A stretch of 64,000 nucleotides of DNA from Bombyx mori (taxonomy: Eukaryota; Arthropoda; Insecta; Lepidoptera; Bombycidae). The stretch spans positions 8,186,501 through 8,250,500 of the forward strand of contig NC_085128.1 in the NCBI RefSeq assembly GCF_030269925.1, in the 5' to 3' direction. The notes below the pieces were generated by a model. It worked only from the letters and a program-made list of their open reading frames with translations. It was not told the DNA's origin and did no database searches. This document shows positions 54,201 through 64,000 of the stretch, one piece after another (within the stretch, counting starts at the first letter, position 1; each line of letters starts with the position of its first letter). The position numbers were made by a program, and so were the translations under genes.

Positions 54201-57200
54201 ACCACCCTTCAAACCGAAACGCATTACTGCTTCACGGCAGAAATACGTGGGGTGGTGGTACCTACCCTACTACTCAAAAGACGTCCTACCAACAGTAGAA
54301 TAGTAACACAATTTATAATTAAATAGCTTTTTTGGTATACATATTTACCTTCTAGGATATGTCTATTCGCCTTGGAACATAACAAAGCGTCGTTCTCTTG
54401 ATACTCAGCGCCCCAAAGCTCTAGTGTGGTGATCGTAGGGTCGCCCAGTTGGAACTCCTTAGTGAAAACAACAGCCCCTTCGGGCTCTACCAGCTCCTTC
54501 AACACGTTACCGTTACCGCCGGCGCCTTGGTCGTGGATCGCTATCAACAATATTTTACGATTCATACAATTATAATCATTTAAATAATACTATATAGTAT
54601 ACCCCGCAGTAGTCGAAATTCGACTATAATTAATTGAAATTATAAGTTTGGACATTATTATGGTTCTATTGTCATTATACTTTTATAATATAATTACAGA
54701 TTTCGCCAAAACTACACTATAGATAAATAATAATAATAAAGATAAACAATATTAATCTATTCTCAATTTGACCACAGACTTTAAACAATAACAACATTTT
54801 GACAATTGACAATAAACCAAGAGTATATTTATATGATGTGTCGTATTATACATGGTAGTGTGTGTAATGTTTTTTTTTTTATTGGTTTAATGTATATTTA
54901 TGCATAATTTGAAAAAAAATTAGCATTCTGCACTCCTTCTCTATATTATCTACTAGCTTCGGAAACTGCAATTTATTATTGATTTCTTAACTATTTAATG
55001 GATGTTATTATACATGTAAACCTTCCTCTTTAATCACTCTATCTATTAAAAAAAACCGCATCAAAATCCGTTGCGTAGTTTTAAAGATTTAAGCATACAT
55101 AGGGACAGACGGATATAGGTACAGAGAAAGCGACTTTGTTTTATACTATGTAGTGATAAGTGTAGGAAGTTTCATACTCCTCAGTCCGCACAATTTTCGT
55201 AAAAAGACGTACTAAGCTTTTGCATCACGTATTAATGTATAGATTTAATTCGATTGCAAAATATATGAAAAACTTCCATTGCATGTCTATTTGGCTATTT
55301 GATAAAAAACTTCTTCGCTTTGATCAAAAACGAGGCTTCGCATCATTCATTAACTCGCTAATTTCTAACAATGATTTATCATGAATTCTCATTATTGCCG
55401 AAGTGGGTCGATGTCAATCGACTAAGTGTAAAATCGTAAGCTGAATTACAATGACCCGAGCGGAGGGTTAAGAACATATGGATCATGAAAAATGCCATCA
55501 AAAAATAACATGATTGAAAAAATACTCACATTCAACTGGATTAACATCGGATTCCAGACATCCACGAACCACGCGGTTCAGACGATTACCCATTTCCGCA
55601 TCACCTGAATTTTTATTTAATTACATTATGATAATATGATCAAGTGATACTATTTTTTTTTTCTCCTACCTACGCCGAAAGTTCGGTTTTCCTCCCGCTG
55701 TACAGGGAAGAAAGTGTAACTTTTCCTCCCTGGGTACAAGTGCGCATGCGCGTTAGTGTACGTCTGCTCTCATGCACCTAAAATTCTCCGCCATTGTTGT
55801 GCTCGGGCACTTTGCAATATTGTGTTTAGTATAAAAGTGAAATAAACAAAAGGCAATAAAATTTAATAGTGAAGTATTAAACAAAGATGAGTTCATCAGA
55901 CAGTTCTTATTCAATTAGTAGTAGTTTATTTAAAAATTAAAAAACAGTTAAATTGTTTTTTTTTTGAGTATGGGGGGGCTCCGCCCCTCCTAACCCCGGC
56001 CAGGGCTTCGCCCCTGGACCCCGGCTCGGTACTCCACAAACTTTCAGCCTGGTAGGAGAAAAAATAGTATGTGCACCGCGGGAAAAAAGGAGGATATCTC
56101 GAGGGTGGCAAACACGCTTAGTGCATAATTGTACTATGTCTTTTATGCAATACTTGGTGATTATATCTACAGATTATAGATTATAATAATATTGAAAACC
56201 TTAGTCTAGTTTGAAATTTAGTGGAATTAAAATAAATGCATACATACGAGAGAATTTATTTTATACATTAGTTAAAATTTTCACAGAGAACCTATCGATG
56301 AGATAGGGAAAGGGAAAACGTGTCATACTAAAAATGAACAGTATACGTTCCAGTTTGAGCAACACTGATTCACCGCAGAAATAAGGATAATGGTGACCCC
56401 CCCCCCCCCTCCCCCCTAACCTCGCCGAAAGGGATAACAATACGTCCTATCGCCAACTAAGAAAGGATTACCTTCGCATTGTTGTACCGACCTCTCTGCA
56501 CAGCTCCAAAGTCAAGGGCGTGGTCTCTAGCGTCGCCGCCCTGCACGGCTACGGAGGAAGCGGCCCCACCACCGACGCCGATACGATATACGGGACCACC
56601 GATCTTCACTAGCAGCATACCTAAAATTTTACAAAAAAATATTGATGACGGCTGTAGGGACACAGCTTAGTAGCGTATGCGGTTTTGTACATCGCTTGCA
56701 TTGGTCAGTCGTACATAGCCCACCCGACACGTCAGACACTTGTGAATATACGGAGTTAAATAGGAACCAACTTGTTTTATTAATAAAGGGCAGTTTACAC
56801 CCTTTACTCTGGCATAAGCAACCGTACAGTGGTGACCCCGACGTGATTTAAACACGCAACCTTCTGATCTGGAGTCAGGCAACCGTACAACGTCACACGT
56901 CCAACTTCATAACTGAGTATATCGATATAAGACCGTAAAAAAGGCCCCCCACTTGACAACTTGAACCCAATATAGCAAGGAAATCGAGGCTAATTTTTAA
57001 ACCTGTCCGCGGGTAGCTGAAATAGCCACTTACGTTACTAGTAAACAGGTAGAGATTTTTTTAAACTGTCATTAGCTAAACTTATTAGACATCACCGTGT
57101 ATTCACACAGGATTACAATACGCTCCCGTTACCAGCATATTTCTGCAGGATGTCATTTATCCATACTACGTTCCATCAGCGAAGCCATCTCCCTATAGTT

Positions 57201-60200
57201 CGTTCTTTTTAATTTTTGCCATAAATGGTACATTCATTTTCAGTTACAAGTAAAGAAAAGTGTTTATATACGTCCTTGAACTTATGTCGTGTACAATTTT
57301 TACGGCGTCTTGGTAAATGTGTAAGTTGTGTGTTCGCAACCTGTCCATTTCGACTGAGCAGATGGCGCAGTGGTTAGCGCCCCTGACATCTGGACCTAGG
57401 AGGCACGGGTTCGGTTCCCACTTCGGACAAATATTCATGTGACGACCAAATTAGTTTGCTCTGTATCTGACCGTTTCATAGATACATAAGCATGTATACA
57501 TATTCTCATTTACACGCCCCTACAGTACCTGAAATTCTAGTTTGGGGCCAGGTGACTATTTTTCATTATTTATTTCGGTCATTAAAGAAGAATTAGGTCG
57601 CAATTTTTTCATACCATCCAAATTAATTAGGGTCTGTTGCTAAGGTGGAATTTATTACAGTATCCATTACATTTTTATATATATACCGTAACAAAACAAA
57701 TTATTTTCCATACTAAAGAAATTAGTTCTATTTCAACAGTTAATTTCAGATAAGAGTTTTGATTACGTACTGACCTTTGTCGGGTTTGTTTTTTTTAATC
57801 ATCGAATGTGGCATGTAGCCGATACCACCACTAAACATTATCGGTTTCACAAATTCTTCTCTTGTATTGTCCGCATTTTTCAATCCATACGATTGGACAA
57901 ATCCTGAAAAATGCAATTGGATTGTTAAAATTATATCTGGATGAGCAGGCGGGTCTACGGTCCTCATTTAAGCTTTACTACGGGTACCAAGTCGTACTGA
58001 TCGTAACTATAATTAATTAACGATGGAAACTTTGCGGGTTTGACTTTAGGTTTGGCTTAATGGCTCACTAGCCTATGCTTCGGAAACGAATATAATCCAT
58101 GATGGTTCGTAGCGATTTCTAGCTGTTACAAAAATCTACTTAAGCTACCATTAATATCTTACAAATGTTTTGGTTCAACATTTAGTTTGTAAGAAATATG
58201 AAATAAATAAATAAAGAACAGTTCTGATGATTTATAATTAAAAAAATAGTAGACAAAAAGGAAAAACGTTTATTAGATTGCGCGAATGAATGAATGTGAT
58301 ATAATTAACACAACTCAAGGGGGGGACTCGGGTGAATCAACCAGCTACTTTCGTTTTTTTTTTCATCATCATAAAATATGGACATCCTAAAAAGATACTA
58401 TATTTCATTTTGTGCATAACTGAATTCCATGCTTTTACACAAACAATGTTTTAATTCTTACCAGATATTACTGGTTCACCAAACTTGTTTCCATAGTCTG
58501 AAGCTCCATTGCTGGCTTCTATTATAATTTGTAGAGGTGTTGCAAAATTACTTGGATATTCCCAACCTTTTTCCTCCCACGGTAGATCGTACCCTAAGTA
58601 AATACAATAACTAATGACCAATTGATCAATCAAACATTTCTAGCTTAATTTTATTGTATCAATTTGTACGCCATCAATCTTTTTAAGTGCCAATTTTAAT
58701 AGACTGTAAATTGTTTAACTTCACTGCAAATCAGTGTGCCAAAGAACCAAAAGTAGACTTTTGGGAAAGACTCAGTACCGGCTAATAGAGCATTATTAGA
58801 AAGATTTTTTCTGGCTTCGTCAAGTAAGTTTTTAAGAGTAAGATTATGGTCGGATCGACTCTCGTATGTGTCTTGCTTGATGTATATCACTGCATAATAT
58901 CTTACGATTACTATAAATCTTCTTTATCTCCAAGTGGAGATAAAGAAAGAAGATAAGGTTATCCCACTAGGTGAGTCGGCATAGCGAATTCTTTTATTCC
59001 ATTCACCTCAATCAGCCGTCATCTCACACTCGCTCCTCTTTCTCTCATATCGTCATTTACACACTCCATCCATGTCTTCTTCGGTCGACCTCTTCCCCCT
59101 TTACCTTGCACTGCCATTTCCATACATATACATATGATTACTATAAATATGCTTTAAAAAAACATATTATATGATAAAAATAGATTTTATAACAAGGTTG
59201 TGTGTCGTAAATTGTTGTCTTAATTTGAACTAAGATTAACGTTACTTGAGTCATCCACGTTGGGAATGTTGTGCTGTGTGTAGTATGTGGCAAAATTTAA
59301 ACTCATTGTCATTATTTGGCTCATTAAACTTTCGCTCGTCTTTTAAATGTACTGTGTAATGTATAAGCCACGCACGTTGATATTGCGATTGGCGGCCATC
59401 TTGGTTCGCAACGTTGGTAAATATAAATTCGATTAATTGTATTAATAAACTTTTTTTTTAAAACTTGGTTTCATTTATTATTTGCCATTAAAATTGGTTG
59501 AGAGGTTTATAAATGAAAATATATATCAAACAGACAAGACTTCTTTCACATTTGTAATATTAGTACGTATTATAGGCAATTTTATAGGAAATGAAATTAT
59601 GAAATACCTATAAATATACCTATAAATTTTCTTATATATCTTTATAGTTAGCACTTTTATAAAAAATGTGTATATATATAATATCTTATTTACCTACTAG
59701 GTAGGTCAACTTCGTTCGATACTGAGAAATATTTTTGTTAACTGTATTTTTTTGCGGTGGATGACGTCACACAGCTGTTATTGTGAAAAGGTTCCATCGC
59801 AATATCAACATGCGGGGTCATATCATCGCACTAGCTAGATGTACAAAGTGCTTAGTGTGTATTTAACATCTAAAATCGGCAAATTAATATGTATATACGT
59901 TTTGTTAACAAAAGTTAATGATTTTATTTATATTTTACCTGGTATATGTAGGTTGCCCACACTATACCCAGCTGTGCCAGCAACTGTGTGTCCACCACGA
60001 CCAACTCCTTGAACGTCCCTAATACGTCCCCCCGTACCAGTTGTAGCCCCGCTAAAAGGGGCTACTGCGGTTGGCATATTGTGAGTTTCTGCCGTGAATA
60101 TTATATCAGATTCTGTTTTCTTCTGGATAACTTGCGATGGTCCTCTAACATTGGTAGGACGCAATATTGTATGTTGGAAGCCTTTGATTGCACTACAAAT

Positions 60201-63200
60201 TTAATATATTATTTAATTTGTTAATGATGTTTTGGTTTCAAAACAAAATGTAATTATTAGCATATTTTTTTTCGACAAACATACCTACTGTTATCACCAA
60301 ATTTAATAACATTGTTATTATTCGAAGTTTTTTGTGTTGAAGCAACCATATCAATTAAAGATTCATTTATCTCTTTACCATCCAATACTAACTTACCCTA
60401 AAACGGGAAAAACATTTTTTTATTAATAACTATTTTTTATGTGTAAGCTGATAAGCTCTTGTTATTTAAAGACCTTGAAAAACCAATGACGTGAATGTTC
60501 ACTGTTGCTCTGGGCGAGGTCAAATAGTTCTACACTCGTAGGATCCCTTTTCAGTTTGTTCACAAATAAATCCATGTAAAATTCCATGTCCCATGTATCA
60601 AATGCCAAACCTGTGAGAGCAACGGACATCTTAGAAATTTATGAAAAACGACTTTTTGGTGTGACAAGTAAGTTTCTACAACTGAAGTTATGAATACCAA
60701 ATAAGCTGGTGCAATCCTAAGATATCAGTTTTACCATACAATTTGTAGGCAGCGGCTTGGCTCTCCCCAGGTATTTCTGTAGTCAATGGGCGACGGTAAC
60801 CACTCACCATCAGGTGGGCCGTGTGCTCGTCTGACTACAAAGGCAATAAAAAAAATAAAAATAAAACAATTGATACTGCAACCTCATGTCTCGAGTTAAC
60901 AGACATCAAGTGATGTACTTATGGGTTGTGGTAAACAGTAGCGAAAATGTTGTTTTCGTATACTCTCCACTATATGAATGCAAGTAACCTTTAATACTAT
61001 ATATTTAACAGTAAATGCAGATAAAGGGGTCACTTGCATAGATAATACACATAAATTAGTTATAGATAAGCAATTCAAGCAATTAACCAAAAATTTTACG
61101 GGCGTCGGCCACTAGATGGCTTCGCTTCGATTAGTTTCTCATTGCTCCTGTAGATGGCAGTAACATATTACTTAAGTACCTATCCTATATTTTATTTTTA
61201 ATGAAAGATTTTGTAAATTTTCAGAACCCACAAATATATAAAATTTAATTAATTTCTCTATAATAAATAAAAATTTGTATTATTTATTATTATTATTTTC
61301 TGTGTTTAGTTGCACAATAATTAAATGCCTTAACTTTAACAGCATATAAGTTTAGAGGCATCCGCTACAAGATGTCGATAGTTTCCATTAAAAAAAATAT
61401 TTGTCTTAAAGTATCGCAGTTTCAGGGCCCTGGTCACTTGTGTTTACGTATTAATAAGTTGCGTAAATATAAGTTTTATAGTAAAAGTATTTGTGGACAT
61501 ACTTTTAAAGACATAGGACTCATTTATGAGTTAGCTCCTAGTGATTATGACAATAAGATTATTATTTGAAGGCTATTTTACATGTAAAACTACTTACCTA
61601 ATTTATCATTAACCTTTCTCATAGCAGAAATGCCTTGCTCTTGCAAGGGAACAACAAACCATGGTTCTAAATCTTTTGGCAGGCCTTCATTAAAACTTTT
61701 ACGGGGTAGATTATCCTTTGTATAAACACATTGCGTCATCCTATCATGTAACACTGCAGCTAAATTCTCAAAATGTTTTTCAGTAACATTTTTTTGTTTT
61801 CCAAATGTAATTAGGTATCTTGTAGACACTTCAAGACGAACAACATCGCGTAGACCCACGCTTTCACAAATCTGCACAGAGTTACTGGAGTCTGCTGTTG
61901 AGAAATTAAACCTACAAAATGATAATTACATTAAGATTTTTATAAAAAATATAAAAATACATTTTGTTCCCTTGCCAAAACAGCATAGGGGGGTTAGCAG
62001 TAGGGAGGAGGTAGCGTGTTTTCTTGTTTTTATTTCACCTTAACTCCACATTCACTACTTTTGATTCGATTTGTGAATTTAAAACGTAGTTTAGAAATTT
62101 TAAAACAACAAAATGGCAGTCATTTAGAAGTCGTCGTGGCCTAAGGGATAAGACGTCCGGTGCATTCGTGTTGAGCGATGCACCCGGTTTTCGAATCTCA
62201 GGCGGGTACCAATTTTTCTAATGAAATACGTACTCAACAAATGTTCACGATTGATTTCCACGGTGAAGGAATAACATCGTGTAATAAAAATCAAACCCGC
62301 AAAAATTATAATTTGCGTAATTACTGGTGGTAGGACCTCTTGTGATTCCGCGCGGGTGGGTACCACCACCCTGCCTATTTCTGCCGTGAAGCAGTAATGT
62401 GTTTCGGTTTGAAGGGCGGGGCAGCCGTTGTAACTTACTTGAGACCTTAGAACTTATATCTCAAAGTGGGTGGCGCATTTACGTTGTGGATGTCTATGGG
62501 CTCCAGGAACCACTTAACACCAAGTGGGCTGTGAGCTCGTCAACCCATCTAAGCAATAAAAAAAAAATAGTCAGCAGTTATTTTCTCAATGACTTCTGTC
62601 TCGATTTCATACATAGACTGTTAAATGAGTCCCAGAGAAATAGAGAGCATCTATTTACATAAAGAGAATGCTTGATTCTCAGCCAGGGATACTCCATAAA
62701 ACTAAGGTAATTAATAACAAATTCATTAACGAATAGCCGGCATAGTTGCGATGCGGACATCGACGCTGTTATCCCAAGAACTAAAGCTGTAGATTCAGGT
62801 ACAAAATACGTATGATTATATTTTAATACATTTATCAGCCCACAAATTTCTACTGCTAGATATAGACCTCCCTCGAAGATTCACCATAATGGCCAGTATT
62901 TAATGCATTAATAAGAAATTGTTCTTGATTGCTGTATTGTGTTGGCTTATCTATTTGAATGTGGTATATTAAACTACATTTTTTCTGAGATTAGTTGGTA
63001 GCAAGACAATGCATAACAACAGAATGCAACAGTACAATAGAACATTCATCATATTTTTTGTATTCTATGATAAAAAATATAAGAATACAGTCAAAATCTG
63101 TTATAGCGACATCGAAGGGACTGCTCATATTCAGTCGTAAAAACCGATAGTCGTAACAACCGGTGATGTTTAATGTGTATCGTGCAAGTACAAACAAATC

Positions 63201-64000
63201 GATAGGGAATTATTGGTAAAATGTATTTACTTAATACGCGATTTTTCTTCATTATTAATTTGTTTTCTTTTTTTTTGCGACATTTTGAAAGTTTCACGAA
63301 TAACTCCACAAAGTTTTGGTGCGTCTTGTGTATAGATAAGTACAAACTAACTGAAGAGATATGAAGAAGCGGGCTTTGACTCTACTGCATGCATGTGTTT
63401 TGTTTCTAAGAATTAGAAAAGACCCTACACTAAACTAAATCCTATTGTTTTCTTTCCTGATTTTAATAGCCATTGAAGACAAATGTGGATACCTATTCAA
63501 ATTGTTTACAATGCAGCTTAGCAGGTCGTTCTAACAGATCTATTTCTCCGAAATATTAGTTAAATGTGGTCGTTTTCTGAGGTATGTCGTTATTACCAAT
63601 GTCGTAGAAAGCAATATTTTTAATAAGGCGGTCATATGGCATTCAGCCGGGACCTTTGTTCTAGATTATTATAACCAGCATGTTGTATTAAACTATGTCG
63701 CAGTAAACGGTTTTGACTGTAGTTATAAATATGAGAGCAGTACAATTTTCAAATAATGACTAATTCTATTTATTCAATCGTAGGTTAATGTTCTTAAGGA
63801 CATGACATATGTAATTATTTATTAAAGGTTGTACTTAGACAGAAATATTAGTATTATAACATTAAAGGAATGCTTTAAATATACATTGGAAAATATATAG
63901 AAATTATTTTCAAAACTCACCTAGGACCAATTTCTATTAAAAGCTGACTGTTATCATTACTTTTGAAGATAGTTTCATTTCTAACAGCTTGAGGCTGTAG
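45239..64000 (-). CDS. PFAS: Phosphoribosylformylglycinamidine (FGAM) synthase, N-terminus outside the window
   Basis: Fourth step of de novo purine synthesis: FGAR + glutamine + ATP to FGAM, cytosolic. Twenty-three exons in the window, transcript order: 63921-64000 (continues beyond), 61598-61911, 60474-60610, 60285-60397, 59939-60192, 58462-58593, 57775-57903, 56492-56620, 55530-55604, 54349-54540, 53739-53912, 53395-53543, 51951-52154, 50828-51023, 49320-49449, 49025-49140, 48671-48939, 48457-48589, 48259-48360, 47354-47500, 47029-47245, 46348-46589, 45239-45429. Phases agree throughout; 3,825 bp, 1,274 aa. FGAM synthetase motifs: [65 protein letters not shown] and [15 protein letters not shown]. 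The C-terminal class I glutaminase has GGFSY, the nucleophile in GVCNGCQ, and MPHPER. The full human protein is 1,338 aa, so about 60-80 residues lie to the right. Three donors are weak (GTCTTT at 60474, GTCGGT at 56492, GTCAGT at 57775), but conserved protein sequence crosses each junction. Confidence 0.97.
45475..45805 (-). mobile_element. LINE 3' end, antisense
   Basis: Equivalent to about 26495-26840 of the intact LINE, running from the 3' UTR into the C-terminal codons (ggatccgtaaggacgtg), with small deletions. In the last PFAS intron. Confidence 0.88.
46040..46275 (+). mobile_element. 3' tail of the related LINE subfamily
   Basis: Same distal part as 31852-32118 (gcactgttcttgctagggtc, then ggtttgagccccgtgagct) and more diverged. 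It ends in an A-rich run about 70 bp from a PFAS exon. Confidence 0.72.
47736..48172 (+). mobile_element. Family B repeat interrupted by a truncated Bm1
   Basis: The family B head (actagcgacccgccctcgct) occupies 47736-47815. A Bm1 body follows at about 47817-48045, ending in an A-run. The family B tail then resumes (gtctcgtcaaaatcggttca, then gagattagcgggaacaaaca). No clear target duplication. In a PFAS intron. Confidence 0.7.
50002..50267. mobile_element. MITE with 11-bp terminal inverted repeats
   Basis: atactgttaca at 50002-50012 is inverted exactly as tgtaacagtat at 50257-50267; 266 bp, AT-rich, no coding capacity. An internal near-palindrome (atcgtctttatata ... tatataaagacgat, about 50087-50140) is present. 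It interrupts a Bm1 between gtctcagta and taacggctg. Confidence 0.82.
50322..50412 (+). mobile_element. Minimal LINE 3' end (about 90 bp)
   Basis: Consists of ggctgagcctttgctcgccc to gtaaactttcaatcat plus an A-run. Bm1 sequence gcagaaata is duplicated on both sides (50313-50321 and 50413-50421). An extremely 5'-truncated retrotransposition. Confidence 0.88.
50490..50776 (-). mobile_element. Bm1 SINE, antisense, next to a PFAS exon
   Basis: T-rich tail, attgcttagatgggtggacg, body, gtcctaccaccagtaattag and the gcaaattataattttgcggg segment. It ends about 50 bp from the donor of the PFAS exon at 50828-51023. Confidence 0.9.
51190..51312 (-). repeat. Retroelement 3' tail, family A, antisense
   Basis: T-run, attgcccttttagacagacg, then ggtgagcggttaccgtcgcc and gagccaagccgctgccta. 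In a PFAS intron. Confidence 0.65.
51626..51936 (+). repeat. Retroelement tail related to family B
   Basis: Head actagcttttgcccgcgact, later aatttttcaaatcggaccag and tttataatattagtatagat. It ends about 15 bp before a PFAS exon donor at 51951. Confidence 0.6.
52229..52468 (-). mobile_element. Bm1 SINE, 5'-truncated, antisense
   Basis: T-run, attgcttagaagggtggacg, body with a short deletion after cccatagac, then gttctaccaccagta. In a PFAS intron. Confidence 0.9.
52470..53390. other. PFAS intron DNA without a recognisable repeat
   Basis: An 84-codon open stretch at 52689-52943 shows no domain and no splice context. Otherwise AT-rich. Confidence 0.45.
54056..54299 (-). mobile_element. Bm1 SINE, diverged, antisense
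   Basis: ttttatattgcttaggttgg, tggacgagctcatggcccac, body, cgtcctaccaacagta. It lies 50 bp from the PFAS exon donor at 54349. Confidence 0.88.
54950..55160 (+). repeat. Dispersed repeat family B, long-arm variant
   Basis: Near-identical body to 27981-28196 but lacking the first half of the head. In a PFAS intron. Confidence 0.7.
55647..56070. mobile_element. Internally deleted DNA transposon with long inverted ends
   Basis: atactattttt(t)n then ctcctacc at the left end is inverted at the right (ggtaggagaaaaaatagtat). Imperfect similarity continues inward (gccgaaagtt / aactttcagcc). Inside are a possible short leader and an ATG frame of 17 codons (55887 onward, MSSSDSSYS...), then a GC-rich palindromic block (about 55975-56030). 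It looks like a deletion derivative that kept promoter and start. Superfamily unknown. In a PFAS intron. Confidence 0.65.
56340..56460 (-). repeat. Degenerate Bm1 remnant with a C-run
   Basis: attcaccgcagaaataagga, a run of C broken by T, then acgtcctatcgcca. It fits the end of an old antisense Bm1 just before the PFAS exon donor at 56492. Confidence 0.4.
56829..56878 (-). mobile_element. Retro-inserted 3' half of tRNA-Trp (with CCA)
   Basis: On the minus strand: ctgactccagatcagaaggt, tgcgtgtttaaatcacgtcg, gggtcacca, c. This is the anticodon arm (CCA anticodon), variable and T arms, acceptor 3' strand and terminal CCA of an insect tRNA-Trp. Perfect direct repeats gcaaccgtaca flank it at 56818-56828 and 56879-56889. 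The 5' half of the tRNA is absent, so it is not a gene. Confidence 0.8.
57348..57560 (+). mobile_element. tRNA-derived SINE (not Bm1)
   Basis: A-box-like tggcgcagtggttagcgc and B-box-like gggttcggttccc about 40 bp apart, followed by a non-tRNA body (aaatattcatgtgacgacca, then gctctgtatctgaccg). It lacks a proper acceptor stem, so it is a SINE rather than a tRNA gene. In a PFAS intron. Confidence 0.65.
58918..59130. repeat. Hairpin and retroelement-like fragment
   Basis: ctttatctcca at 58922-58932 is inverted at 58935-58945. The following pyrimidine-rich stretch (cccactaggtgagtcggcat ... ccatgtcttcttcggtcgac) resembles a LINE coding piece common in moths. Low certainty. Confidence 0.4.
59376..59809. 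repeat. Perfect 14-bp inverted repeat, 406 bp apart
   Basis: gttgatattgcgat at 59376-59389 and its exact inverse at 59796-59809, in the intron between PFAS exons 58462-58593 and 59939-60192. Possibly the ends of an unrecognised MITE; no target duplication was identified. Confidence 0.5.
60740..60857 (+). repeat. Retroelement 3' tail, family A
   Basis: gtaggcagcggcttggctct to aaaggcaataaaaaaaataa; the cleanest short copy. In a PFAS intron. Confidence 0.68.
62127..62570 (+). mobile_element. Full-length Bm1 SINE
   Basis: gaagtcgtcgtggcctaagg through the B box (ttttcgaatctcaggcggg) and body to taagcaataaaaaaaaa. In the PFAS intron between exons 61598-61911 and 63921 onward, antisense to the gene. 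Confidence 0.92.
62571..63920. other. Large PFAS intron, mostly unique
   Basis: A short family C fragment (tactgctagatatagacctc, 62838-62900) is the only repeat I recognise. The rest is AT-rich without coding signs. Confidence 0.5.

Noticed and set aside
57348..57425. Functional tRNA gene
   Set aside because: A- and B-box-like stretches are present but no paired acceptor stem, and the sequence continues into a SINE body.

Overview
The window is nuclear DNA of a lepidopteran, almost certainly a silkworm (Bombyx). The genes are split by many GT-AG introns, the background is AT-rich, and about fifteen copies of the tRNA-headed Bm1 SINE are present beside LINE, mariner, pogo-like and hAT-like elements. 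There is no bacterial-type operon and no CRISPR array.

Layout. 1-3.6 kb: intergenic, filled by a Bm1 SINE split by a LINE. 4.0-17.1 kb, plus strand: a TBC1D30-type Rab GTPase-activating protein, 14 exons that join in frame to 1,487 codons. 17.9-35.8 kb, minus strand: glycine dehydrogenase (decarboxylating), the P-protein of the mitochondrial glycine cleavage system, 18 exons joining to 1,001 codons; it meets the TBC gene tail to tail. 35.8-40.9 kb: intergenic, with a pogo-like element and a hAT-like element. 41.0-42.7 kb, plus strand: a two-exon FADD homologue (death-effector plus death domain, 221 codons). 45.2 kb to the right edge, minus strand: phosphoribosylformylglycinamidine synthase (FGAM synthase, de novo purine synthesis), 23 exons and 1,274 codons in the window, with the N-terminus beyond position 64,000.

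Two genes touch linked metabolism: glycine cleavage feeds one-carbon units to folate, and purine synthesis uses them. Nothing in the sequence shows co-regulation. The TBC protein probably acts in membrane or ciliary trafficking and FADD in Imd-type immune or death signalling. The neighbourhood looks like ordinary eukaryotic gene order.

I did not find a new multi-gene system. The most interesting material is in the repeats. A LINE with an open EN-RT frame has inserted into an older antisense LINE relic (12-bp target duplication). Another LINE has split a Bm1. One Bm1 carries both a MITE and a LINE end of about 90 bp. A 50-bp 3' half of tRNA-Trp that includes CCA sits between perfect 11-bp direct repeats. 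A hairpin in the LINE 3' UTR shows a compensatory base-pair change. A hAT-like element with two long cruciforms lies 250 bp upstream of FADD. Exon coordinates were read by eye from splice signals, reading-frame continuity and remembered family alignments; no search was run.
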